Origin: DATDAW01 sp036525185
Lineage (GTDB): Bacteria; Verrucomicrobiota; Verrucomicrobiia; Chthoniobacterales; DASVRZ01
Reading direction: 5' to 3'
DNA length: 64,000 nucleotides
Assembly: GCA_036525185.1 (NCBI GenBank)
Contig: DATDAW010000018.1
Coordinates: 5,852 to 69,851 of the forward strand
This document shows, in pieces, positions 27,132 through 35,736 of the stretch. The notes under the pieces are model-generated. The model saw only the letters and a program-made list of their open reading frames with translations, made no database searches and had not been told where the DNA came from. The position numbers and the translations under genes are program-made. Positions within the stretch are counted from its first letter, which is position 1. Each line of letters opens with the position of its first letter.

Positions 27132-29252
27132 TCACCGTGAAAGGCTGAAACGATGCGCCAGCACCGCTTCGACGAGAAAAAGTGCGGCAGCGACCCAGAT
27201 AAGCGCCGTCCAAAACTCGTGGGTCACCACAGCCCGTGCCGCAGGGGCAAGCTCGCCAGCTTCGGACCGTTGCGGCTGGGACAGCGCTTCCAGCGAGCTG
27301 GAGTCCGCCTGCCGCAAGTCGGATTCAGCAGGATCGAGCTGAACAGCAAACACGACTGCCTCATCACTTCCCACGAAAACGCGATAGGTCCCGGTTTTCT
27401 CCGTTCCCGAATACCGGATCTGGGTACGATTTGCGTCGGCGACAATCTGCCCCGCGGTCTGTGGACTCGAGTCTCCGGGCGTCTGAACGGAAAAACCTCG
27501 ACCAGCCCATTCCGCGGGAACGTTGAAAACGAAAGTCTGACCCGTCTGGATAACCAATCGCGTCGCATTTCCGCCGTTGACATAGCCCATCAGCCGCTGG
27601 ATCAACGGGACAAACGCAGGATGCAACGGCAGATTTGTCCATTCCGTTGTCGCCGTGCTGTTGAAAAGGACGACCCGCCCGCCACCCCGCTGCCATTCCA
27701 CGACGGCAGGTTGCTCATTCGCCAGCCGCACGATCACCGCCGGCTTCGCTCCGGCCGATGGCTTGGGTGTAAGCGGGAAATAACGGAAAACTTTGATCGT
27801 TCCCAGGCTGCCCTGCGCGGCATCGTTCCACAGAGCGGTGACCGGATGCTCCAAATTGGCGGACTGCCACGCCAGGGGTTTACCCTTTGCCGCCTCTTGA
27901 ACCGGGCCAAGGGTTCCTGGCAGAAGGTCAGACCACACGGTGTTTTGCTTCCACTGATCCGGATCCGTGCGTGATCCGGGAAAAATCACAAGGTTTCCAC
28001 CGCCAGTGACGTAGTCGCGCAAAGCCGTAGCTGCTTCCGGGGAAATGGCGCTTGGGTTGCACAAAAAAACAGCCTTTGAGCCCGCCAGAATTGTGGCGGT
28101 AAGTGACTCCACAGGAGTGAATTTGACGGCGAGATAAAATCGCTCCGCCTGTTCACGCGGAAGGGGAACGAGCGCGTTTGCGAGGAAATAGCCGTCCCGG
28201 TCAATGGCGTCGCCGGCTTCCCCACCTTCCGCGATCAGGACGTCCATGGTTCGGACGACGTCCAACGCCAGTGCGCGTTGGTTATCCGCCGCGAAGGCGT
28301 CGGCTGGAATTGTGGCCGTGACGCTTTGCGGACCCGGCGTAGCAAATTGAACGGTTAAATCAGTTGTCTGCGTCGCACCCGGCGCAATCGATGGAATGAC
28401 CGCTTCACCCACCGGAGCGGCGGCCAACGTGAGCGACACGCGGACATTCTGGACGGGTTGTGTCCCGAAATTGGCTACTTCGGCCTGGATGCGGCATGGC
28501 TGACCGGCAGCCGGCACATCTGCCCCTGTCCGCAGGGCCACAATACCGACGTTTTCCTCGCCTTTTTTTCCGATCACAACCGGTTTGAGCAGAATGTCCG
28601 GATTCTCTTGAGCAAGTTTTCCGATGTCATCCAAATGTGACCACGCACCGGTCTGGCTGTCAGTGTAAACCCGTATTTCGCGATTTTTTCCAGGAGCGGC
28701 ATTCAGGACCTGATACGCCTGCCGAATGCCCTCGGCGAGGTCGCTTCCCCTTCCAGATAACGTTGCGCGCTCGAGATTCTTGCGGAACAGGGCGAAATCC
28801 GGCTGCGGTGTTGGGATTAGCGGTTCCGTCCGGTCTGAGACGAGAAAGAGTGCCGTCAGCGAGTCGGGATTGCGTTGATCCAACCAGTCGCGGATAGCGG
28901 TTTTTGCCTGGTCAAAGCGGGATTGAACACCGTCGCTCTGGCCCATGCTCGCCGAGTTATCCAGAAGCACAACAGCCGCGACCGGGCCAGAACGGTCGCC
29001 CGCTACCAGCGATTTTAATGCCGGACGCGCGAATGCCAGCACCAGCAACGCCACAAGCAGGCAACGGATAAGGAGCAGGATTAAGTCCTCCAGCTTCAGA
29101 CGCCGTTCATTTTTTCGCAGACTTTCCGCGAGGAAACGCATTGCGGCCCAGGGAACGATTTTGACGCGAAATTTGTTCAGCAAATGAATGGCGACCGGTA
29201 TCGAAACGGCAGCCAGCCCGGCAAGGATTGCGGGAGCGAGAAAGCTCATCAT
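27132..29252 (-). CDS. BatA domain and vWA membrane protein
   Basis: A 706-residue protein. The N-terminal BatA segment is typical: FLAPAILAGLAAVSIPVAIH, LLNKFRVKIVPWAAMRFL and a second helix near 60-78. A vWA domain with the MIDAS DNSASMG near residue 100 follows, then a CARDB-like beta domain (PCRIQAEVANFGTQPVQNVR), a GATase-like region and a C-terminal helix. It overlaps DUF58 by four bases (ATG in the DUF58 stop region). BatA-type proteins are partners of MoxR ATPases; the MIDAS is intact, so metal-dependent ligand binding is expected. Confidence 0.88.
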   Translation of the reverse strand: MMSFLAPAILAGLAAVSIPVAIHLLNKFRVKIVPWAAMRFLAESLRKNERRLKLEDLILLLIRCLLVALLVLAFARPALKSLVAGDRSGPVAAVVLLDNSASMGQSDGVQSRFDQAKTAIRDWLDQRNPDSLTALFLVSDRTEPLIPTPQPDFALFRKNLERATLSGRGSDLAEGIRQAYQVLNAAPGKNREIRVYTDSQTGAWSHLDDIGKLAQENPDILLKPVVIGKKGEENVGIVALRTGADVPAAGQPCRIQAEVANFGTQPVQNVRVSLTLAAAPVGEAVIPSIAPGATQTTDLTVQFATPGPQSVTATIPADAFAADNQRALALDVVRTMDVLIAEGGEAGDAIDRDGYFLANALVPLPREQAERFYLAVKFTPVESLTATILAGSKAVFLCNPSAISPEAATALRDYVTGGGNLVIFPGSRTDPDQWKQNTVWSDLLPGTLGPVQEAAKGKPLAWQSANLEHPVTALWNDAAQGSLGTIKVFRYFPLTPKPSAGAKPAVIVRLANEQPAVVEWQRGGGRVVLFNSTATTEWTNLPLHPAFVPLIQRLMGYVNGGNATRLVIQTGQTFVFNVPAEWAGRGFSVQTPGDSSPQTAGQIVADANRTQIRYSGTEKTGTYRVFVGSDEAVVFAVQLDPAESDLRQADSSSLEALSQPQRSEAGELAPAARAVVTHEFWTALIWVAAALFLVEAVLAHRFSLSR

Positions 29253-30142
29253 TTCCGGCCTGCTTTGCGGCGAAACGCCAGGTAACCACTCAATACTTCC
29301 GCGAGACTTTTCCCTGTATCCGCCAGGACGTAGTGCGCGTTGTATTTTTCACACAGGAGACGCACTCGCTCGCGAAAAGCGTCGAAATTTTCCAGGTAAG
29401 ACCTGCGGATTTCCGCCGGGCTGGCCTGAAGTTCGGCGGCTCCCTCGAGGTCCTGGAATTTGCAGGTCCCCGTAAAGGGAAACGTAAGCTCGAACGCATC
29501 GAGCGTGTGAAAGACGATAACTTCATTTCCCGAAAAACTCAGCCGCTGCAGCCCGCGCTGGATGTCATCCTCGCTGTCGAACAAGTCGCTGATCAAAATG
29601 ACGATGCCGCGACTGCGGGCCTGAGCCGCAACCTGCTCAAGCGCGGCGCCGATGCGGGTTTGACCGGTCGCCTGGAACGCCGCCAGACGGTCCATGATGT
29701 GCCCAATACGACCCAGGCTGTCCGTGCGAGCCAAGTATTCCCGCATTTCCGAATCGAAAAGGGCGAGCGCAGCCGCGTCGCGTTGGGCCAGAATGACGTA
29801 ACTGAGGCAGGCGGCCAACGCCTTGGCAAAGTGCAGCTTGGTGACGGCTGCGGAGCCATAGTTCATCGACTTGCTGCCGTCCACGACAATATGCGCCACG
29901 TAATTGGTGTCCTGCTCGTATTGCTTGATGTAATAACGGTCCGAGCGTCCGAGAACCTTCCAGTCCAGACGCCGGATGTCGTCGCCGGCGGTGTATTCCC
30001 GGTGCTGGGCAAATTCGATGGCGAATCCGTGAAAAGGTGAGCGGTGCTCGCCAACCCGGTATCCCTCGACGATTTTTCGCGCCATGAGCCCGAGGGATTC
30101 CCCGCGCGACACCGCGTCGGGATCGAGAAGTTGTGCTGGCAT
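29249..30142 (-). CDS. DUF58 domain-containing protein
   Basis: A 297-residue soluble protein with the DUF58 signature AGDDIRRLDWKVLGRSDRYY near residue 55 and a vWA-like MIDAS in VVDGSKSMNYG. These proteins are nearly always encoded next to a MoxR ATPase and BatA-type genes, as here. They are thought to be substrates or adaptors of MoxR. It is separated from moxR by 99 bases that hold an inverted A/T-rich repeat, so expression of the downstream genes may be partly uncoupled from moxR. Confidence 0.92.
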   Translation of the reverse strand: MPAQLLDPDAVSRGESLGLMARKIVEGYRVGEHRSPFHGFAIEFAQHREYTAGDDIRRLDWKVLGRSDRYYIKQYEQDTNYVAHIVVDGSKSMNYGSAAVTKLHFAKALAACLSYVILAQRDAAALALFDSEMREYLARTDSLGRIGHIMDRLAAFQATGQTRIGAALEQVAAQARSRGIVILISDLFDSEDDIQRGLQRLSFSGNEVIVFHTLDAFELTFPFTGTCKFQDLEGAAELQASPAEIRRSYLENFDAFRERVRLLCEKYNAHYVLADTGKSLAEVLSGYLAFRRKAGRK

Positions 30143-30162
30143 GTTCGGGGGAGAGCGTATCC

Positions 30163-30243
30163 CTCTTCTTACTTCTTTCTCTTACTCCGTGGTCGGAACA
30201 CCTCCCGCTGGAGCAAGAGCTAGAAATAAGAGTAAGAAATATT
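30163..30243. repeat. A/T-rich inverted repeat between moxR and DUF58 genes
   Basis: TTCTTACTTCTTTCTCTTAC (30166-30185) faces an inverted copy in ATAAGAGTAAGAAAT (30226-30240), with GC-rich sequence between. The right arm touches the moxR stop codon. The arms show seven-base periodicity (TTCTTAC, TTCTTTC, TCTTACT) like the other repeats in the window. Confidence 0.6.
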
Positions 30244-31312
30244 AGATGGGCTCGTGCTGGGGAATATCAGCGAGAACCTGCCGCACAATGGCGTCGGAGC
30301 TGATTCCTTCGCTTTGCGCCGTAAAATTAGGCGCAATGCGATGCCGAAGAATCGACGGCGCAACCGCCGCGACGTTCTCACAGCCCACGTAGACCTGGCC
30401 ATTAATCAAGGCATGCGCTTTTGCCGCCATAATCAGGCTCAGGCTCGCACGCGGTCCCGCGCCGAAGCTGAGGTATTTGGCGCAGTACTCATGGGCGCCT
30501 CCTTCCCGCGGACGGGTCGAACGCACAATAGCCTTGGCGTAGTGGTAAACATGATCCGCAACAGGCACGATTTTCACTGTTTCCTGGATGTAGGAGATTT
30601 CCTCGGCACCGAGCACCGGGTTTGGCCGGGCCGGCGGCGCTCCTGTCCCGCGTTTCATGACCTCCAGCTCCTCATCATCCGTCGGATAGCCGACGTTGAT
30701 GAGGAACATGAACCGATCCAATTGGGCCTCCGGTAGCGGATAGGTGCCTTCCTGTTCCAGCGGATTCTGCGTCGCAAGCACGAAGAACGGCTTGGGCAAC
30801 TCGCGCGTCACCCCGCCCACCGTTACGCGGCGTTCCTGCATTGCCTCCAGCATGGCGGCCTGCGTCTTCGGCGGCGTCCGATTGATTTCGTCCGCCAGCA
30901 CAATGTTGGCAAATAACGGGCCGGGCAGGAATTTAAATTCTTTTTCACCACTGACCGGGTCCTGATAAATCACCTCGGTGCCAGTGATGTCACTGGGCAT
31001 CAGGTCCGGAGTGAATTGGATGCGCCGAAACGACATTTGCAGCGTCTCAGAGAGCGTGGAAATAAGGAGCGTTTTGGCCAGGCCAGGCACGCCAACCAGC
31101 AGCGCGTGGCTGCGCGTGAAAATCGAGATCAGGATTTCCTCCACGACTTTGTTTTGCCCGACGATGACCTTCGCGAGTTCACTTTGGATACTCAGGTAGG
31201 ATGATCTGCAAAAATCCACGGCGGCAGCGCCGTCATTTTCTTCCGTTGCGAAATAAGCAGAAACAAGGGGCGCGGTTTCCTCGGCGGGAGGAGCGATGGG
31301 AGAGTCGTTCAT
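30242..31312 (-). CDS. MoxR family AAA+ ATPase
   Basis: A 356-residue AAA+ ATPase of the MoxR class, with Walker A GVPGLAKT at residues 74-81, Walker B VLADEINR and the helix-2-insert block RTPPKTQAAMLEAMQERRVT, followed by FVLATQNPLEQEGTYPLPEAQ and a C-terminal lid. MoxR proteins are chaperone-like and assemble or activate complexes containing vWA proteins. It is the first gene of a seven-gene minus-strand operon ending at 20351. The 35-residue N-terminal extension is unconserved. The operon promoter must lie in the 245 bases upstream. Confidence 0.95.
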   Translation of the reverse strand: MNDSPIAPPAEETAPLVSAYFATEENDGAAAVDFCRSSYLSIQSELAKVIVGQNKVVEEILISIFTRSHALLVGVPGLAKTLLISTLSETLQMSFRRIQFTPDLMPSDITGTEVIYQDPVSGEKEFKFLPGPLFANIVLADEINRTPPKTQAAMLEAMQERRVTVGGVTRELPKPFFVLATQNPLEQEGTYPLPEAQLDRFMFLINVGYPTDDEELEVMKRGTGAPPARPNPVLGAEEISYIQETVKIVPVADHVYHYAKAIVRSTRPREGGAHEYCAKYLSFGAGPRASLSLIMAAKAHALINGQVYVGCENVAAVAPSILRHRIAPNFTAQSEGISSDAIVRQVLADIPQHEPI

Positions 31313-31557
31313 GGGGTTTACTAGGATGTTGGTTCTGGAAAGAAATTTACAAGCTACGTCATCGGCCGGGACCTGGCCGTACGAAGGCGCGCAGCTGGAT
31401 CCGCCATCCAGGTCTGAATCGGGAGCAAGATATACGACATATTTGAAGAGAACTTCCTCTACTGGCAGACCGGCTGAGTCAAGCCGCGAGTTTTCGTGAT
31501 GGCCGAACCGCAGAGCGAGATTTCTTACATCGCCGGCCTATCAGAAAAGGCCCGGGA

Positions 31558-32820
31558 CTAGTTCTTTCCCAGCGCCTGCAATTTCTCCGACGCCTTCTTG
31601 ACCAAAGTGTCATCCCTGGAAATTTCCTGCACCTTTTTCAGATCAGCGACCGCTTTGTCGACATGCTCCTGCGACGCAAGGGCAAAACCCCGACTTAAAT
31701 AGTACTGCGCCTCATCCGGCTTCAATTCGATCGCCCTATCGTAATCCATGACCGCCCGCGCCCACGCGCGCTGCGTCGAGTACGCATAGGCGCGCACGCG
31801 AAAGGCCTCGGGATTCTCGGGGTCGAGATCGATGGCCTTCGTGGCATCGGCAATTGCCTCGTCTGATTTGCCGAGAGCGGTGTAAGCCGTTGCGCGGCGT
31901 AGATATCCGCTCGCGCTATCCGGGGCCTTTGCGATAAGGTCGGAATAGGTTTTCACCGCTTCGGCTGCGTTGCCTGACGACGCCAGTGCGCTGGCTTCTC
32001 CCGCCGCTGCCGATTTGTCGCCCGGATTACGCGCCAGCACGGCCTGGAAGTCTTTCAAGGCACCTGCCGCATCCCCTTGGGCGAGCAACGCATAACCGCG
32101 TTGATTCAACGCATCGTTATCGTCGGCTTTTTTGGAAAGGATCTCGCTGAAACCCGCGACGGCTTTCGCGTAGTCCTTTGCACCGAGGTAGGCGTTGGCG
32201 CGGCGGCGGAGTATGTCCACGTCAGCCGGTTTCCCCGCAAGCAACGCGGTCAAATCATCGGCTGCCTGCGGAAACTTGCCCAACTTCCCGTAAGCGAACG
32301 CCCGTTGACTGAGCGCGTCTGCATCCGTCGGGTTCGCCTGAAGAACTTTCGTCAAATCGTCGATGCTACCCTCGTAGTCGCTCTTCTGGCCGAGAACATA
32401 ACCGCGAAGTTTGAGGTATTTGACGTCCCCTTCCTTGAGTTCGAGCGCTTTGTTCAAGTCAACGAGCGCCGGATCGATCATGTTTTGCGCTACGTAGACG
32501 CTGGCTCGGCTATAATAAAGCGCGCTGGAGTCTGGCGAGAGATCAATCGCTTTTCCGAAACTGGCCACAGCACCATCCAGGTCGCCTTTACGCTGGAGCG
32601 CAATGCCAAGGTTCTTATGATTCGACGCGTCCTTCGGATCGGCTTCCACGGCTTTTTCAAAAGCCGAAACTGCCGCCGCGTAGTCACCTGATTTCGCTGC
32701 TTGAATACCTTGCTTGGCATAATCCGCAGCACTCTGCGCATAAAGCCCCGGTGTGAGCGTGGTGACATTGGCGAAGGCGACAAGAATCGCAACGGCAGCA
32801 AGAGATGAGTGGTGCCTCAT
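31558..32820 (-). CDS. Secreted tetratricopeptide repeat protein
   Basis: A 420-residue protein made almost entirely of TPR units, about eleven copies of the 34-residue pattern (for example NLGIALQRKGDLDGAVASFG and YYLSRGFALASQEHVDKAVA). An N-terminal signal peptide (AAVAILVAFANVTTLTPG, cleavage near YAQ) sends it to the periplasm. TPR arrays mediate protein-protein contacts; the partner is unknown. It is transcribed in the same direction as moxR but 245 bases upstream of it, ending before the moxR leader. Confidence 0.9.
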   Translation of the reverse strand: MRHHSSLAAVAILVAFANVTTLTPGLYAQSAADYAKQGIQAAKSGDYAAAVSAFEKAVEADPKDASNHKNLGIALQRKGDLDGAVASFGKAIDLSPDSSALYYSRASVYVAQNMIDPALVDLNKALELKEGDVKYLKLRGYVLGQKSDYEGSIDDLTKVLQANPTDADALSQRAFAYGKLGKFPQAADDLTALLAGKPADVDILRRRANAYLGAKDYAKAVAGFSEILSKKADDNDALNQRGYALLAQGDAAGALKDFQAVLARNPGDKSAAAGEASALASSGNAAEAVKTYSDLIAKAPDSASGYLRRATAYTALGKSDEAIADATKAIDLDPENPEAFRVRAYAYSTQRAWARAVMDYDRAIELKPDEAQYYLSRGFALASQEHVDKAVADLKKVQEISRDDTLVKKASEKLQALGKN

Positions 32821-32880
32821 AGTTCGTTGGATGGCGACTGTATGGAATCCTGGCGGCTTGCCAATGATTCTTTGGCAGGA

Positions 32881-34254
32881 TCACCGCTGCCAGATACGGG
32901 CAAGGCGTTTGATCTGGCCGAAGATGGCATAATCCCGCTGAGTCATCTCAGCCGGACGCGCTTCGCAGAGCATGTTTACCGCCAGAAAGGTCGCCCCCAT
33001 GATCGCTGCTGAGGCCGCAAAATACGCGCTGTAATAGTTGATCTCGGCGCCAAAAAGACGGCCCTCCCTGCCCTGCATGGCATCGATCACGACACCCCAG
33101 AAAACGGGGGAAAGACCCGTCGCAAGGCTGGTGATGACCGTGTAAAGCGCGAAAAAGTGATTTCGGCCCATCACCGGCATGATGGCCATCGACAGATGGG
33201 CGTTGGCGACCGCGAAGTTCGCTGTCGCCACGCCAAGACTAAAGTTGAGCAGAGCAACGATCCACGCCAACGCCGGTATAAGACCAGCCGCCATCCCCGC
33301 CCAGCCGAGCGTTACCAGCGTGGCCAAAAAAGTCACCAGCCGGAGCACGATCTTGGCACCCGTGCGGTCCAGGAATCGTGCCGTAAAGGGCAACGTCCCG
33401 ATCGCGCCCAGAAAACCACCGAGCGACAACGCCAGAATATGGCTCTCGGCCAGCTTCGGCACCTCACGCGTGAATGCCACGGAAAAAAGCGGCAGCGCAC
33501 CCGCCACCAGCACCCACAGCAAGTTGAAGCACACCAGCCGCCTGAATGGCGGATAATTCAAAATCGTCAGCCACGGCACGGGTTGCGACGACGAGCGAAC
33601 CGCCGCAGTTGCTTCCGCGTCAGGGACTTGTTGGATCGATCGCAAACTCACCAATCCCGCCGCCGCGCTCAGCAGAAAAATCGCCGAAAACCGCCACGGA
33701 TGCGGCATCCATTCCAGTGTCACCGCACACACACCGAGCGCCGCAAGACTCCCCGCATGAATCGATAACTGTTCCCGCGACAAATACAGCCCCCGGCTTT
33801 CCTCAGGCACGACAGCCGTGATCCACGGCATCCAACAGCCCGCAGAAATACCTCGAAGCAAGGCATATATGAAAAGCGCTGCAAGGACCAGACACAGCTT
33901 TGTCGTCGCGTCGGCAAACAGCAGCCCCGGGATTACGGCCAAGGCAAAAACCATCGTGGTCCGCAATCCCCAACCGCCGAGCATGAATTTCTTGTATCCG
34001 AATTTCGGGATGAAATTTGCCGCAGGAAGCTGGAAAACAGCGAGCAACGGCAGCATCGACGCTACAACGCCCAGAACAGTTGCACTCGCACCAAGGCTTT
34101 TCGCATAGAGCACCGCAGGGGTTCCCGTCGCGATCTGGAAAGATATGGCGTTTAGAAAGTTGAAATTGTACGCGTGCTGCATGCCTGCCGGAATCGGCAC
34201 CGCCTCACTCGTAACTCGCCTCGGAATCGCAACGCCTTCAGCTTCACCACTCAT
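32881..34254 (-). CDS. MFS transporter
   Basis: A 457-residue major facilitator with about twelve hydrophobic helices after a soluble N-terminus of about 35 residues. The first helix carries NFLNAISFQIATGTPAVLY, and the loop 2-3 region GYKKFMLGGWGLRTT replaces the usual GxxxDRxGRR motif, as in divergent MFS groups of unknown substrate. The C-terminal tail is basic and cytoplasmic. No linked enzyme suggests what is carried. Its start lies 90 bases from the PHP gene end, on the same strand. Confidence 0.82.
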   Translation of the reverse strand: MSGEAEGVAIPRRVTSEAVPIPAGMQHAYNFNFLNAISFQIATGTPAVLYAKSLGASATVLGVVASMLPLLAVFQLPAANFIPKFGYKKFMLGGWGLRTTMVFALAVIPGLLFADATTKLCLVLAALFIYALLRGISAGCWMPWITAVVPEESRGLYLSREQLSIHAGSLAALGVCAVTLEWMPHPWRFSAIFLLSAAAGLVSLRSIQQVPDAEATAAVRSSSQPVPWLTILNYPPFRRLVCFNLLWVLVAGALPLFSVAFTREVPKLAESHILALSLGGFLGAIGTLPFTARFLDRTGAKIVLRLVTFLATLVTLGWAGMAAGLIPALAWIVALLNFSLGVATANFAVANAHLSMAIMPVMGRNHFFALYTVITSLATGLSPVFWGVVIDAMQGREGRLFGAEINYYSAYFAASAAIMGATFLAVNMLCEARPAEMTQRDYAIFGQIKRLARIWQR

Positions 34255-34344
34255 TCATGCCGCCTCCGGCCTTTGAAGAATGGGGGAAAAGGTTAAAAGT
34301 CATTAAAGGAGCGTCACTAGGAATAACAAAAGCCTTCTTCACCT

Positions 34345-35055
34345 TCAAGTTTCCGCTTTCAACCCCACGTACTTCTTCCGCTTTCGGAGCCGAAACCAGT
34401 TGCTCCACGTCTTCTTGAAGCTCGCCGTCGGTGTGAGATACCGCTGATTCAACTCATTGCTTTTCACAATCTGCTTGAGCACTCCCTGGACCGAAAAATC
34501 GTCCGTCTGCAGGATGGTGTATGCCGTTCCGATTGCTGCTTCGTGGTGGGCGTCGCTGGCAGCGGTCATTGCCAATTGCCTGGACTGGGCATACTCGAAA
34601 GCGTGGCGATTGTAACGTTTCAGCGTGCTGGCGGCGTTGAACACCTCCAATGCGTCGATCGGTAATGTGTCCAGCACGCCGACCCGAATTCCGGCCCGGA
34701 AAAGATCGAACGGATGCGGTGGAATCGCCAGCCCGCCCGCTTCATGAATCAATTTGCAAACCTCGAGTGCAGGCGTGCCTTTGAGATTGGGAAGCGTGGC
34801 ACCAATACAGAGAAGATGTCCCTCAGCAGTAGTCACTTCCACACCAGGTATCACGAGAAAACCATCCACCGGAAGCCCGTCTTCGCGCATCAACCCCTTG
34901 TCGAGCATGTACGTCACGGCATCACATGTGTTGTGGTCGGTCATTGCAAATCCCTGCAGCCCTTTCTTTTTCGCCGATGCAATCAGTTGCTCCGGACTGC
35001 TCACACCGTCGCCGGAAAAAAATGAGTGCGCATGAAGATCAATTTTCAGGCCCAT
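34345..35055 (-). CDS. PHP domain phosphoesterase
   Basis: A 236-residue metal-dependent phosphoesterase of the PHP superfamily. Metal-binding motifs are at the start (KIDLHAHSFFSGDG), then MTDHNTCDAV near residue 40, IPGVEVTT, PPHPFD and ASDAHHEAA, in canonical order. Small standalone PHP proteins hydrolyse nucleotide or sugar phosphates; the substrate here is not known. The ATG at 35055 fits the family N-terminus; the frame is open 43 codons upstream without conservation. Confidence 0.88.
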   Translation of the reverse strand: MGLKIDLHAHSFFSGDGVSSPEQLIASAKKKGLQGFAMTDHNTCDAVTYMLDKGLMREDGLPVDGFLVIPGVEVTTAEGHLLCIGATLPNLKGTPALEVCKLIHEAGGLAIPPHPFDLFRAGIRVGVLDTLPIDALEVFNAASTLKRYNRHAFEYAQSRQLAMTAASDAHHEAAIGTAYTILQTDDFSVQGVLKQIVKSNELNQRYLTPTASFKKTWSNWFRLRKRKKYVGLKAET

Positions 35056-35150
35056 AAGAAATCGTGTAAGGGTGGAACACCAGCGGCTGTCGGACGATGA
35101 CGCTGTTAGGGCATGTTGCATGGAAAGCGATTTCGCGTCAATGATGCGGC

Positions 35151-35735
35151 ATGACCACCGAGGCTCTCGTCGAAACGCCAACACTCGCCGGATTCAAGGA
35201 ATGGGCGCTCGTCTGCGCCGCGCTCGAGCGCGGTGAAACCAGCCTCATCCTGCGCAAAGGCGGCATCGCCGAAGGCCGCGCCGGATTCCGATTCAAACAC
35301 TCGGATTTTTTCTTGTTCCCCACGTTTTTCCACGAACAACTCGCCCGTACACGGCTGCATCCGGAGACCGTCGTGCCTACGCCTGAACCGGGGACCATCA
35401 CCATCACCGCTCGGGCTACGGTCGAATGGACGGAACTGGTGACGGATCCGGCCATTTTGGAGAAACTGACGCCTTTGCATATCCTGCAGCAGTCCGTCGT
35501 TGATGAACGCTTTCATTACGGCAAGGAAGGTGAAATTCCGGCGATCAACGTCGCCTTCCTCCGTGTCTGGAAATTAAAGACCCCCTGGAAGTTTCCCGAT
35601 GCGCCGAAATACGGTGGCTGCCGCAGCTGGATCGATCTGCCGGATTTGCCGACGGACTTTGCCGAAACACCCGCGCTCACAGACGAGGAACACGCGCGCA
35701 GGTCGACCACGTTGCGCGAACTGCTGGCAAAATAG
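35151..35735 (+). CDS. DUF1802 family protein
   Basis: A 194-residue soluble protein matching DUF1802: FKEWALVCAALERGETSLIL, then RKGGIAEG and HSDFFLFPTFFHEQ. It continues with a segment (KLTPLHILQQSVVDERFHYG) followed by KYGGCRSWIDLP. Function is uncharacterised. It is divergent from the PHP gene with 95 bases between starts and converges tightly with the cyclase gene (one base between stops). Confidence 0.82.
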   Translation: MTTEALVETPTLAGFKEWALVCAALERGETSLILRKGGIAEGRAGFRFKHSDFFLFPTFFHEQLARTRLHPETVVPTPEPGTITITARATVEWTELVTDPAILEKLTPLHILQQSVVDERFHYGKEGEIPAINVAFLRVWKLKTPWKFPDAPKYGGCRSWIDLPDLPTDFAETPALTDEEHARRSTTLRELLAK

Positions 35736-35736
35736 C

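Noticed and set aside
26059..27342. A 427-codon frame antisense to the vWA protein
   Set aside because: No domain or signal is recognisable, and the opposite strand codes a clear membrane protein coupled to its neighbours.
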